Of a stretch of 64,000 nt of DNA, positions 1-10,483 are shown piece after piece. The stretch is taken from NCBI GenBank assembly GCA_002946415.1, contig NJPS01000033.1, positions 682,001 to 746,000 of the forward strand. The letters are read 5' to 3'. This DNA is from Rutstroemia sp. NJR-2017a BVV2 (Eukaryota > Ascomycota > Leotiomycetes > Helotiales > Rutstroemiaceae). Each line of letters starts with the position of its first letter. Within the stretch, counting starts at the first letter, position 1. Position numbers and translations under genes: made by a program. The notes beneath the pieces were generated by a model. The model was not told the DNA's origin, did no database searches, and saw only the letters and a program-made list of their open reading frames with translations.

Positions 1-1277
1 ATAATCTCCATGCCAGAAAGATACCACGGCTGGAGAAAAAGTAAGGGCTGGGCAGTATGCAGTGCGAGGTTGGGACCAGTAACACTGTATGGCAACCCCA
101 AGACGCCAACAATTCATGGACAGAATCGTCGACTGAATCTTGATCTGAAAGTAGTAGGACAGTTTTTAGGAAAGCGTCGCAAAAGACGTCGTCTTTCTGT
201 GAAAACGAGGTATACGCTTTTTGAAGATCATCCCTTGTGGATGTGGACGTGGAGTCCGTGATAGTGAAGCAGGTCAACGGACTTAAAGTGGGCGAGTTGG
301 TCAATTTGATATCAAACTACAATCCAAACATGAAGTTATTCCTCGAGATGGGAATGTTAAGATCACCAACTTACATCGCATTGATTTTGTACAACAAATG
401 CCTTCGAGCCAATCTGGACAATAACAGTTGATTGTAGGATATCGGTATCCATTGCTATTGGGTTGATCACCTTTGAAATTTTGTGAGAATCCGGCTTGGT
501 ATGCATTCTCAGACATGAGAAAATCTGCAGTGATGGTAGCATTGAATTGCATCTAAGCTTTCGATCAAGACTGTCTTGGTAGGTGATAGCAGAATATATA
601 TTGTATAATGGGTAGCTTGTCTGCCTACATATTCTCCTGGTCATGAGGGGGTATAAAATATCTTTTTTTCAAGACCAGGCCAGAACCCATCAAAAATACC
701 AACAGTTTAAATGCCAGGCCAGCCAAGTGGTCGTCGGCGTTCTTTGTATTGAATTGGATTGAGAATGCACAGGAATCCGTGCTGTTTTCGTTGACTAAAC
801 GGAACAGAATAGCACAGTGCATTCATTCATTCATTCATTCACCCGTTCCATACCCTCCCAACCAACTGAAACCGCTCTCACTCGCTCTGTCGCCATCCAT
901 TAGTCTCCTTCCTCTCCGAAGTGAAATAAATAAATGAACAGAGATATAAATTTGAAATTTCAGACAAAGTTGAGAAGATTTGTTATTGCGGTTTTTGTAG
1001 TCATTGCATAGTCCATCCATCCACCCTCGCATCCACAATTTGTCTACTTCGTATCCATCCATTCCATCCATTCAGCTATTAGGGATTGGCCTAATGTGCG
1101 TCTGAATGAATGAAAGAATGTACATAAAGATAGGATTGAGAATTGAGAGGTAGATAGACGGCATATATGCGTATTATGGCCCCGCGGTGTCATCATGTAT
1201 ATGTATTCTTCGCTTTCGAACAGCAAGCAATGCAACAACATTGAAAAGTAACGTACCTTTCCCAACCCAAACCAACA
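1..1277. other. Intergenic stretch, no confident gene
   Basis: I see short open frames on both strands here but none has a recognisable domain, plausible splice structure or convincing composition. The stretch contains a perfect ATTC tetranucleotide tract (821-840) followed by ATCC-rich sequence around 1011-1075. The right-hand part probably holds the 3' untranslated region of the RRP7 gene, which is transcribed leftward. Confidence 0.5.
821..840. repeat. ATTC tetranucleotide microsatellite
   Basis: Five uninterrupted ATTC units are visible. Related CATT/ATCC-rich sequence continues on the right to about 1075, so the region as a whole is slippage-prone low-complexity DNA. Confidence 0.85.
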
Positions 1278-2210
1278 TCACCTCTCAGGTCTAAACCTCC
1301 CCCTCTTCTCCCTCATCCCCTCCACCCTCTTCCTATCCTCCTCAAACCGCTTCACCAATTCCCCAACCTCTTTCTTCCTCCTCTCCCGTCCCTGCCACCT
1401 ATAGAACCCAGCCGCCTCCAACTCCCTCCTCTTCCTTTCCTCCTTCTCCTGCATCTCCCTCCTCTTCTCCTCCGCCTCCGCACTTCTCGCCGGTCCCGCC
1501 CGCCCGCCGCGCACCACCGTCACGAACCCGTCTTCGTCGGGTACGTTGCGCATGCGCTGCCTCTTGCGCTTTTCTTCTTCCTCGGCGGAGTTGAAGCTGC
1601 TCATGAACGCTTCGACGTTTTGCTGTATGGCAGCTTTAGAGGGGAAGCGGAGGAGGTGGTGGGAGGCGTAGCGGGCGCTGCCGAGGAGGGGGACTTTAGT
1701 TTCGGTGTTGGAGCCCCAGGTGGGGAGGTTAGGTTCTTTGGAGGGTTTGGTGAGTTTGCGCACGGCTTTTAGAAGGCTTTCGACGCTTTTTTCGTCGACG
1801 AGGAGAATAATGGCTGTGCGGCCTTTTTGTCGAAGAGAGCGGTCCCATGTGGAGGGGAGGGAGGTGTTGAGGGGTTGTTGGGTGGTGGTTTCGCGTTTGC
1901 GCTTTTTGCTGCTGGTTGTGGTGAGGGAGGAGTTGGCTTCGGATGTGGGAGCTTCATCTTTCGAGCCTTCGAAGCGCACTTCTTCTACGCGACCGGCGCC
2001 GATAAGGGAGGTAATTATGCTGCGAACATGGGGTTCTGTGCTGTCGATTGGGAGATTGATAGCGAAAAGGCTGCGTGAGTCGTTTTCGGTAGGGATTTTG
2101 GGCGCATGTGGACGCAGGTAGAGGTGTGTAGTTGTGGAGGTGGGAAAGGAGGGGGTGGAGGGAATGGAGATAGGAAGGATGGTGTAATTGTCGGCTATGG
2201 TTGTTGGCAT
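1278..2210 (-). CDS. RRP7: Ribosomal RNA-processing protein 7 (RRP7) homologue
   Basis: Single-exon gene of 310 residues. RRP7 is a nucleolar component of the small-subunit processome (UTP-C/CK2 branch) needed for pre-18S rRNA cleavage and 40S assembly. What is seen: an N-terminal segment with the RRP7-type phrase FAINLPIDSTEPHVRSII, an RNA-recognition-like fold region that continues with WDRSLRQKGRTAIILL, a Lys/Arg-rich nuclear signal KKRKRE near residue 103, and a C-terminal basic helix starting GFYRWQGRERRKKEVGEL and ending in RGRFRPER. The FYRWQ plus RxxRxFRP-type tail is the family signature. The length fits the family (about 300 residues). The start is the first ATG of the frame and precedes the conserved N-terminal segment. 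The tail is very rich in Arg, Lys and Glu, which gives a strongly pyrimidine-skewed plus strand here. Confidence 0.9.
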   Translation of the reverse strand: MPTTIADNYTILPISIPSTPSFPTSTTTHLYLRPHAPKIPTENDSRSLFAINLPIDSTEPHVRSIITSLIGAGRVEEVRFEGSKDEAPTSEANSSLTTTSSKKRKRETTTQQPLNTSLPSTWDRSLRQKGRTAIILLVDEKSVESLLKAVRKLTKPSKEPNLPTWGSNTETKVPLLGSARYASHHLLRFPSKAAIQQNVEAFMSSFNSAEEEEKRKRQRMRNVPDEDGFVTVVRGGRAGPARSAEAEEKRREMQEKEERKRRELEAAGFYRWQGRERRKKEVGELVKRFEEDRKRVEGMREKRGRFRPER

Positions 2211-2562
2211 GATTGCTTCGAGGTCGTGGTCATTCGTGGGTTCTTAGGAAAATGAGCGTTGCGCATTCAATTGAGCTTGTGCTTGGGAACTTTTTTCGCG
2301 GCAGAAATATTTGGCAGGGTTTGATATCTAATCTTATGACGCTAAGCCTAAAATAACTTTGAGCTACAGTACTGTACATGGATAGCGAACGACAGCGACC
2401 CTCCTTTTCTTCTTTTCCTCATATCTGCCAATAAATACAAATTATATATGCCAGTGTTTGTTCATTGTCCTTCAGAAATATACCCAAATAGCGAATAGTA
2501 GCTCCCATTATCATATCATAAGTATGTATGATTAATTGAGTGTGTAGTGGCGTCGAAGCATG
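2211..2562. other. Intergenic: RRP7 promoter and DMC1 3' flank
   Basis: This 352-base spacer separates the RRP7 start from the DMC1 stop. Both genes read leftward, so it should contain the RRP7 promoter and the DMC1 3' untranslated region. No other feature is seen. Confidence 0.5.
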
Positions 2563-4153
2563 TTATGCTTTTTCTGGATCATTGATGCCACCGTTGGTAA
2601 TGATATACGTTGCTTCAGCTTCCGGACAATCTGTTGAGCGGTATCAGTCAAGGCAGCAGAAGTAACATAGTAAAGGCATACCAGGTGAGTCGACGACTTT
2701 GGCAACTCTCTCTTCCCCACGACCTTTGCGAAGAAGTATTCTAGTTGTAGATGCATGAGCAAGAACATGTCCACCAGCGGGTTTACGTCCATCTACTCCT
2801 GCGAAAAGAGCACTAGCACCCGGGTCCGACATAACTTGATTTGTCTGGGATATGTCAGCTCAGAAGACCAGGCGTGGTGGAAAAGAACATACCATTAGAA
2901 CCACCAGGTTGAACTCTTCCGCCATTTGGGTGGCCTTTCGAAGGAATTGGTTGAGTGCACACTGTCGATCGGATAATTCACCGCGGCCGATGTAATCAGT
3001 ACGGAACAACGCCATGATACTATCGACGATGAGTAGACGATACTCATTAGTGGCAAAGTTCTGAGCAAGTCCCTCAAGCATCTCTTGTTGCATCTAGTGA
3101 TGTTTAACGGGAGCCCTTGGAAGTGGATTTGGCGAACATACCTCAGTATTTTGAGCGCGAGCGTACACGATGTTCTCGCAGGCTTGTTCGGGGTCGACTG
3201 GTCGTGTCAGTACATGCCGAAATGAGTTTATATATGGTCTTTTAACCTCCGAATCTCTCAGCAATCTCTGCGATTCTTTCTGGTCGAAAGGTCCCTTCTG
3301 TATCTATTATGTGTTAGTACTTGTGGTCTCAGGGGGAAGTGCCGCCTACCAATGTATGCAACTTTTCCTTCAGCTCCACCCGATTCCTTCGGAAGTTGGG
3401 CAATGACTGCCATTGTATGTGCCAGCTGGGTCTTTCCGCATCCTGTTGGCGTTAGCACGAGAAAGTATCGAGCTCATACCGGACGCACTGAATTCTCCAT
3501 AGACCTCGCTAATGCTCATTGTCTGGAAACCACTATTTTGAGTCAGATATTGTCTTTCACGGGGAGCGAAAAGGTATAACATACCCATTCAAACAAGCAT
3601 CCAATTGCTTACTACCAGTGGAGATCCTGAGACACTTTTTTCGAACATGACCAAGCTCAGCAGCAGTGATGAATGTGCCACCTGTTCCAGGTGCCTGCAA
3701 GGTGTCAGCCCGAAGTGTTGAAAGAAATCGGAAGGCAACTAACAGCTACTTTTTTTGCAGCCTCCTTCATTTTCTCAACCTTTTGCTCCGTAATACCCTT
3801 GATCCGAACCAGCCTTCTTGTAGATGTCCCAACTAACATCTATTGGTCTGTCAGGTAAAAGCTCGTTGTGTCAATCTGCGATGGAGGAACTTCTTACGCC
3901 GACTGTATGGATGTTGTTCATCTTTAACTTGGTTATATCGGCAGCAGAGATACCTGCAGGAGTTAACATAATGAGCATCAGTCGTGGCAGGTGATCTTGG
4001 GTTTACCATGTGCTTGGATCTCATCGATGTCGATGATCGTATTCTTCACATATGTCAATAATTGGACGGTTACATCGCAGTTCAGTCGAAGAATGAAGAG
4101 CAACCTACATCAGCCTCTTCGGCATCGCCAGAAGCAGTTATTGTGACGGCCAT
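2563..4153 (-). CDS. DMC1: Meiotic recombinase DMC1
   Basis: RecA/Rad51-family strand-exchange ATPase acting in meiotic homologous recombination. The gene is split into about eleven small exons. Assembled exons give a short acidic N terminus, a helix-hairpin-helix domain ([18 protein letters not shown]), a linker, then the ATPase core: Walker [38 protein letters not shown], Walker [21 protein letters not shown], loop-2 region [18 protein letters not shown], and C-terminal [20 protein letters not shown]. The DPGA segment after NQV, and [12 protein letters not shown], distinguish DMC1 from RAD51. Walker A is canonical only if the donor is the GTGCGT near 3490 rather than the GTATGA eight bases downstream. 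The stop follows INDPEKA. The start ATG at 4153 opens exon 1 ([15 protein letters not shown]). No frame break is seen, so the gene looks intact. Confidence 0.95.
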
Positions 4154-5021
4154 GATGAAAAGAATATGACGGAAATGTGTAATGAACTGATGACGAGTAA
4201 TAGAAATGGATGGAGGATATGGATGGAAAGGAAGATACAGATATGAAGAAGTGAAAAGATGAAAGTGGCTGGCAGAGGGAAGAAGTGTGAAAAGCTTAGA
4301 CGGGAACCTAAGATGAAGAAGAATTAAATTTATCCCTAATCGGATAGTATTTAGTAGGCTGAGAGAAAGAGATCAGAGAGTTCGATTCAAAAACTCATCG
4401 AATTGTTTGTGTGCGAGTTCTGCTTGAAAGTGAAGTGTTGGTCACTGCTTGGCACCTTTTTATAGCTACGATCCCAAAACCTTTGATGAAAGCGAGGTTA
4501 CAAGAAACGAGACACCGAGCCCGAAAGGAAACACGGCATTAAGATCACACCTATATAGGCCAGAACCAATTTGTAAAAATACAATAAAACAGAACTTCGG
4601 CCATGTGAATTGATGGCCGGCTGTGAGTTTGTATCAGAAACTCGCCGTATGAATCGGAGAATAAATGGAAAATGGGAGCATTGTATATATATACATGTCT
4701 TTCAGTTAGGAGATACGAGAGCGCTGTTAGCACCACTCTAGCCATACTACTCCTGCTAGGCATGGTGCTGTGAGAGCAAACTCGGGAATGATTCACGAGT
4801 GAAATAAATGCTTGGGAAAAACCATTCTTCTCATCATCCCTACACGTGAAGCGAGGGGTACTACCGCTACTGTGCAACTGAGCTTCACTTCGCCATGGCT
4901 TTTGGTCCGTGTACACCGAATCTGAGCTCAAATTGGTATATTACCGGCCCTGATAAGTAACTGCTTCTTAAACACTGGGGTATAGCAGCTTCTCAATATC
5001 ACCTCGTCCCCCTCACTACTC
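4154..5021. other. Intergenic: DMC1 upstream region and SAM35 3' flank
   Basis: The stretch is about 870 bases long and lies between two leftward genes. The part next to 4154 is AG/GA-rich and should hold the DMC1 promoter. An open frame on the minus strand (4551-4931) has no protein-like pattern and was not accepted. Nothing else is recognised. Confidence 0.5.
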
Positions 5022-6193
5022 TCAAACAAGCACCCCATCTCCCTCAGAAGCAATGTCCTCCCAACATCTCTTGAACACCCTCCGGCTATGCCTCACCAAA
5101 TTCCCTTTCCCGCTCTTCTTCACCATATCCACCAACCTTCTATCCTTCCACCCCATGGTATCATCCAGCAGCAAATATGTATAAGCGAAAATACTCGCAT
5201 CAAACAATGTAGGTTCCTTCTCGCCAAAAAACCATTTCTCGTCTCCGAGCAATACACTCAGCGCTTCAAACGCCTTCTCCGCTTCGCCGTATATGGAATG
5301 GGTGTCGATCGTAGATGCAGTTTTCATGAGCTCGGCCGAAGCTGCGGAGCAGAGTTGGTGTGCGGTTATGAGGCGGATGAGAGGTACCGAGGAAGTCGAT
5401 TGGATGTAGAGGGGCCAGGCGACGGACGAGAAATTGGAGGGGGTGAGGTAGAGAGTATGAAGCTATTGTGCATGGTCAGTTGTATCTTGGGCGCGCGAAG
5501 AAAGCCAAACGTACCCAAGCATTTCGTATTCGGTGGTCGATCAGAGACTGATATGCCTCATATCTCATGCTCTGCGGTTCCTGCACTTTCCTCCCTTGTT
5601 TCTTCGCATATTTGACGAACCCACTACTTGGGATGGGTAGATAGTCATCTTGTGAGGAACTGCTCTTGATGCCGGGCAGCAGGAAGGGTAGGACTCCTGT
5701 GGGAGAAGCGTGATTATTGGAAGATACGATTTTATGGTCTACTCCGGCGAGCTTTAGGAATGTCTGGAGGGAAGCAATATCAGCCTTTCCATTCACTCAT
5801 TTCACAGTGCCCCTCATCACACATATCAGGTCCAGCAGATCAACACACCTGCCATTTCAAACATCCTGGATTGAAGCTTGGTCGCCCGCCATGTTCTGCC
5901 TCATCCCCCTCCCTACAAAAGACATATAGACTTGGTAGCCTCGCATCTCTATCTGCCTTGCCTTTTCCCTTTGATCCAGGTCCTCGTGGCAATTCGTTTG
6001 CAGGATATGTGAGAACGGGAACTTTGTCAAAAACCTTCTTGACTGGCTTCGGTATACTGAAGAAGTCCTTCACGGCATTTGTCTGGCGGGTGAAGTTGGA
6101 TTGGTTATAAGATTTGTCTGGTTTCCGTTGATTGTTACCGTTATCTTTCTGTGAATTTTGGGATGAAGATGTTGACCCGTTTGGGAGAGACAT
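5022..6193 (-). CDS. SAM35: Mitochondrial outer-membrane SAM complex subunit SAM35 (metaxin-like)
   Basis: Three exons: about 6193-5849, 5761-5519 and 5461-5022, with introns starting GTGTGT and GTACGT. The protein is about 345 residues. SAM35 (Tom38/Tob38) sits on the cytosolic face of the SAM complex and recognises the beta-signal of beta-barrel precursors. The N-terminal part carries PVKKVFDKVPVLTYPANELP and PSFNPGCLKWQTFLKLAGV, the GST/thioredoxin-like entry seen in fungal SAM35/metaxin proteins. The C-terminal half is a GST-C-like helical domain with EKAFEALSVLLGDEKWFFG and PTLFDASIFAYTYLLLDD, a typical metaxin motif. Residues 1-40 are low-complexity Ser/Gln/Asn. Sam37/metaxin-1 is the alternative; the short length and the YPANELP motif favour SAM35. 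The start is the first ATG of the long first exon. Confidence 0.82.
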
Positions 6194-7640
6194 CTTGCGA
6201 TTGGGCTTGACCAGGGGTGGTTATGTCAAATCAAAAGTGGTGAAGGGATAAATCGGTAGCTTCGGCGGGATTATTTTTTCTCCAACGATGCTCGAATAGT
6301 TAACAAATTGATGAGGCTGTCAAGTGGCCTCACCGGCATAACCTTTTTTTTCTTTCCTTGGAGCTAGCCGCGAATATCTTGTCAAGCATGTTCAAGCGAA
6401 AAAGGGCCGATGAAGTGGGATATGTCAGGCATCTTTGCATTTTTTTCGTCCGATCTTTTGATATCTACATATCTACAATATTGGAGAAAAATGCCGAAGA
6501 TTTTCCAATCCATTTGATGCTATATTGATGTTATATTGTCCAGCATTTGTTTGAACAACGGCACTTTCGAAGTAGGAGAATTATGTATCCGCTCGGTGCG
6601 CTTTCCGGAGTGTCTGGCTAGATAAGAAGGAGGAATCCTAGAGGATATGCGTTCACCCTATGAGATGAGATGAGATGGATGGAAGGTTATGGGGCGGCTT
6701 GCTCAGGTACGATGCATGCAGGCTGTTCTGCTTTGCGTTTTCCCTTCCTTTTTCTTACCTGCATCTGCATCCGAGTTGTACGTTTAGATGAACGAAATAT
6801 GTAACTGCATTGTAATGTTCCATCACCTCATGCCATATCATCTCATATCACCATGGCCGGAACGAACGCGTACCACTAATATCACGCCTCGTGTCATATA
6901 TGGCACTTGTGTACGAAACAGTTGCTTCGTCGACTGGATAAACAAAGCACAGAAACGAGCATGAAAGAACTTCCCTTCATCCAGACTCCAGCGTCCGTTC
7001 TCATACTGCAAATGCCATACTTCATACATATACCCGTCTATCGTCACCTCATTTATCCGTCGTTATGGTCAGATCCCTAGATCCGATTTCTCGCGAGTCA
7101 TATCGGGATTTCCTCCGAAGTACGAAGTACAACGAAACTTTCTCCGATACCTCATACTGCTTCGCACTATCTAGCACTAGACTTGCTTGTTTGGGCATAG
7201 CTGATGTGGGGAGACTGATTAAGCCACTGCGGAGAAAGCAAAGCGGCGCCGAGACTTTTATCCACAATTCCACATTTGCGTCCACCAAGGTACCAATGAA
7301 GGTTTACCAAGCTTGTCGTGGACCCGTGGGGTACATTTGGTCCATTCACCCTCGGTACGAGCCAATCAGAATGCATTGCCGTCGTAAAGAAATCCCGGGA
7401 TGATATCAAGAGTCAAGACCAACTTAGAGATAGAGGGGACGACCCAAATGAATTTTCCCGCAGCTCCATTATTGGGTACGCGACTGACTGCCGGACTGGC
7501 CTCCAGAGTCCATACTTCGTATAATTTCTTTGTGAAAGGCTCTTCTTAAAGAAAGCCCGCTCGGAATATCCCCAAGACAAAGAAGAAAAGAAGAAAAGAA
7601 GGCGAAAACTAAAACTCGGTGGCTTAGTATTCTCGTTAAC
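6194..7640. other. Gene-poor intergenic stretch
   Basis: No gene is supported here. Several overlapping frames between 6838 and 7735 have odd composition and no domain. The left edge contains the SAM35 promoter. The sequence is not obviously repetitive. Confidence 0.45.
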
Positions 7641-8397
7641 CTCATTGTCGACCGCTTTTCTTCCCAAAGCATATTGTTACCTGCTCTGCTTCGTGCATCC
7701 TTCGCCCGAACGCCATCGGCTACATTTATCTGCATCTCATATCTGCTCTGGACTCACTCCGCTTCCGCCTCAGCCTTTTCCCGAGTCCGCCTTACGTACC
7801 TCATATCTCACCCTCATAGCACTGTAACCTTTCACCACTCCTCCCCCTCTATCCTCCATCCTCTGTCCTTCGATCCACCCTGCTGTTCGATCCCTCTACG
7901 GATCCCTCTCGTCATCTACCTAATCAGCCGAGAAAGAATTTCAGTCACCATTTTACCTCTGACCACCTCTCCCACTTCTTCACCACAAAAGTCACCATCT
8001 CAGCCTTCTTCTGAACCTGACCGAGGACATAAATCGACACATTTACGACACAAACAAAGTCTGGGGTTTGAGTTCACCACGGCTTATCACCGAAGTAGCG
8101 TACCAAAGTAGTTATTTCTTTGGTGCATCATCCTAGCACTTCTGATCCTCACTCGCAGTCAAACAGGTCGCATCACCGAGGTATAGGCATTCGTTTATCC
8201 CGTGCCCGACATCCACTTGCCTGCGAATCCTTCAAGGCAAACCAATACTTAGGGAGATCGCACCCCTACCTTCATTCGTCATTATCACATTCAGCCTTTC
8301 GAACATACCTCGCTCTTCTTCACTCTACGCTCTCCCAGCTTCATACCTCATTTGCACGAAGCAGTATCTCGAAAGCAACGCTTTCATTTTAGCCAAA
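7641..8397 (+). promoter_or_regulatory. Long pyrimidine-rich putative 5' leader with upstream ORFs
   Basis: The plus strand is strongly C/T-rich from about 7680 to 8395 and leads directly into the small ORF at 8398. Two sizeable upstream frames (7674-8111 and 8120-8392) lie in it, and the second terminates only five bases before the 8398 ATG. Their Ser/His/Pro/Leu-rich translations look like translated leader rather than real protein. CT-rich leaders of this kind are common in highly expressed filamentous-fungal genes. Transcription of the tract is inferred. Confidence 0.4.
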
Positions 8398-8655
8398 ATG
8401 GAAGCTCCTCTCACGTCTCCAAACCACTCAAAAACACAATCTTCCTCGTACTATACCTCCTTCCCGTCGACCTCCACTGCCAGTGGACCAACTTCTGCCC
8501 CTCAACAACCTGCCGCACAACCTGCACCTCAAAGATCCACCAGCCAAGACGAGACCTCACCTTTTCTGCGTGACTTCAACTTAGTAGCGGAAGCAGCGAA
8601 ACGAGCACAAATGGCAGTATTAATGAGGGACTTGGAGGGTATTGGTTTGCAATAG
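8398..8655 (+). CDS. Small hypothetical fungal protein (85 aa)
   Basis: Single-exon frame of 85 residues. The first 50 residues are Ser/Thr/Pro/Gln-rich and probably disordered (SSSYYTSFPSTSTASGPTS). The last 30 form an amphipathic helix-like segment, FLRDFNLVAEAAKRAQMAV followed by MRDLEGIGLQ. That contrast between a disordered head and a helical tail, and the good ATG context (CCAAAATGG), makes it look like a real gene. I do not recognise a function. It resembles the small conserved fungal proteins often annotated as hypothetical. It has no signal peptide or membrane segment. It is isolated: there is no neighbour within 1.8 kb on either side apart from its own presumed leader. Confidence 0.6.
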   Translation: MEAPLTSPNHSKTQSSSYYTSFPSTSTASGPTSAPQQPAAQPAPQRSTSQDETSPFLRDFNLVAEAAKRAQMAVLMRDLEGIGLQ

Positions 8656-10483
8656 TTGTTAGGAGGACATTGTATAATAGGCTCAAGGATGCCGGACTGA
8701 TGGCTTGAGCCGCAACCCGAGGATAATATCGTCACTGGAGTGGGACTCTGCCAAGTAGGATAACACCACGATTCTTGGAAGAACAAAGAAATTGTCGCCT
8801 ACTTTCACCAAACAACCACCTCTCTTCGGCAGTTGTTGATCCCGCCATACATCCTCATCCTCGACCTCACAAATGCATTTTCACTCTTACACGACATCTA
8901 TGCCGGCGTTACTGGACGAATAATGATATTTTCACGGAGCTTGGCGTTTGAACTGATTCTATATTTTTGTATTCCTTTTCTTTTTACCTCTGCAGTACCT
9001 GCATAAGATACTACGAGATTTTGCATGTGCTTTCACACCCATGCACCAGAGATGTTAGGGTGTTTGTCGGAGGATATTATCGCTATCACTGTTTTTCTAC
9101 AACAGGGCAAAGGAAGTCTATAGACGGGAAAGATAGACTGGAACTGGGTGGGAAAGAGGGGCAACGGCGGAAAACCCAGACTCATATGCAAGGAGTATTG
9201 GGATAGATGGATGTTCATGGCTGTTACTATTAATGTGCTTGTCATCGATCTCTTCCATCCCATAATGTTAGCTAACTAGCCATTCACAAAAGTAATGGGA
9301 ATCAGATGACTTTCTACTTCTACTTCAGATCGCTGTTCACAGATATACAATTGCCCTTCCTATGCCCCATTGAAAAATAATAATGAACCCCTTCCCTCCT
9401 TTCTCCCCCTTCTTTCCTCTCTCCCCTCCCCTCTTCCTCTCGTTATATCATAACCCATCATACCCACAACCACAATCACAATCACATGCTACACCACACC
9501 TTTACTCCCGAGCTCCCCTCTCTAATCACCTCCCCAACCCCAACCCCAACCCCTTTCCCCACAACCTTCTGCCTTGTTCCCTCCCCTACTATACCCTAAC
9601 CGGGGAATGGATCATTCCGTTCACCAGTAGCCAGCTAGCTATCCGGATCCCGGGATGAGGCTGCGTAGCTCGAACTCTCGATCAATGCATCTCCTCTCTA
9701 TTCTCTATTCTCATTCCGTAGTTCACCTGAACTTGATTTAGCACTCCCTAAGGTAGCTTCCAGGTTTCTCCTTTTTGACGAGCACCAGCACGAGCCATGG
9801 CATGTATGGATCTCTTAGTTAATTCGCTAACCCTATCCATATCCATATCCCTATCCCTATTCCAGACCCAATCCCATCCCAAATCCCCCATTCCGAATAT
9901 ATTGTATCACTAATCATCCCCATCCATATCCATATCCCATTCCCTACTCCCTACACCCTACTCCCCATTCCCTCACCCCCCCAACCACAAACCCCCTCCA
10001 CCCACACAACGCAAAACAAAAACCACACATGTAGAAAAGAGAAGAGAATCTTCAATCTTGAATTAAGTAAGCAACTAAGTACCTCAGAACCCTCATCTCA
10101 GCCAACAGCCATCTCTCATCATAAAGCCATTCCCTTCCATACACACCTATCAACCCAACCCAACCCAACCTAGCCCAACCCCTACACCACAACAACAACA
10201 TACACACCAAACAATATCCACAAAAACCTCCAATGCAATACCATACCATATACCATACCGACTACCCTACCAATACCGGCTCGAAAGAGGAAAGAGGAGA
10301 GGCGAGCAAAGTGTTATGAAAAACTTGATTTGAATAATTGCTTAATCCATCCATCCATCCATCCATTAAACCCAATCCGCCCCATCCAGACCCAGACCCA
10401 GACCCAACTCACATATTCGCCTGTCCGCCAACCATCCATAGAATCACAAGAAGGAGAAGAGACATCCGATACAAACATGAAGA
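8656..10483. other. Gene-poor, low-complexity intergenic stretch
   Basis: No gene is supported. From about 9383 to 10250 the plus strand is C-rich low complexity: runs of CCCTTCC/CTCCCC, CCCCAACCCCAACC, tandem TATCCA and TATCCC units near 9836-9866, and CAACCCAACCC near 10150. Open frames across it (for example 9383-9658) are simply translations of these simple repeats. The right end holds the 3' flank of the GID1-like gene. Confidence 0.5.
10345..10364. repeat. ATCC tetranucleotide microsatellite
   Basis: Five perfect ATCC units lie just downstream of the GID1-like gene's stop, followed 20 bases later by a short CCAGAC repeat (around 10386-10405). Confidence 0.85.

Noticed and set aside
1705..2121. 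138-codon plus-strand ORF opposite RRP7
   Set aside because: This is the shadow of the strongly biased RRP7 coding strand.
7674..8392. Two ORFs of 145 and 90 codons in CT-rich DNA
   Set aside because: Their Ser/His/Pro/Leu composition follows directly from the CT-rich sequence, and neither has a domain. They were treated as leader uORFs.
9383..9658. Pro/Ser/Phe-rich 91-codon ORF
   Set aside because: It translates simple CCCTTCC and CCCCAA repeats and shows no protein-like pattern.
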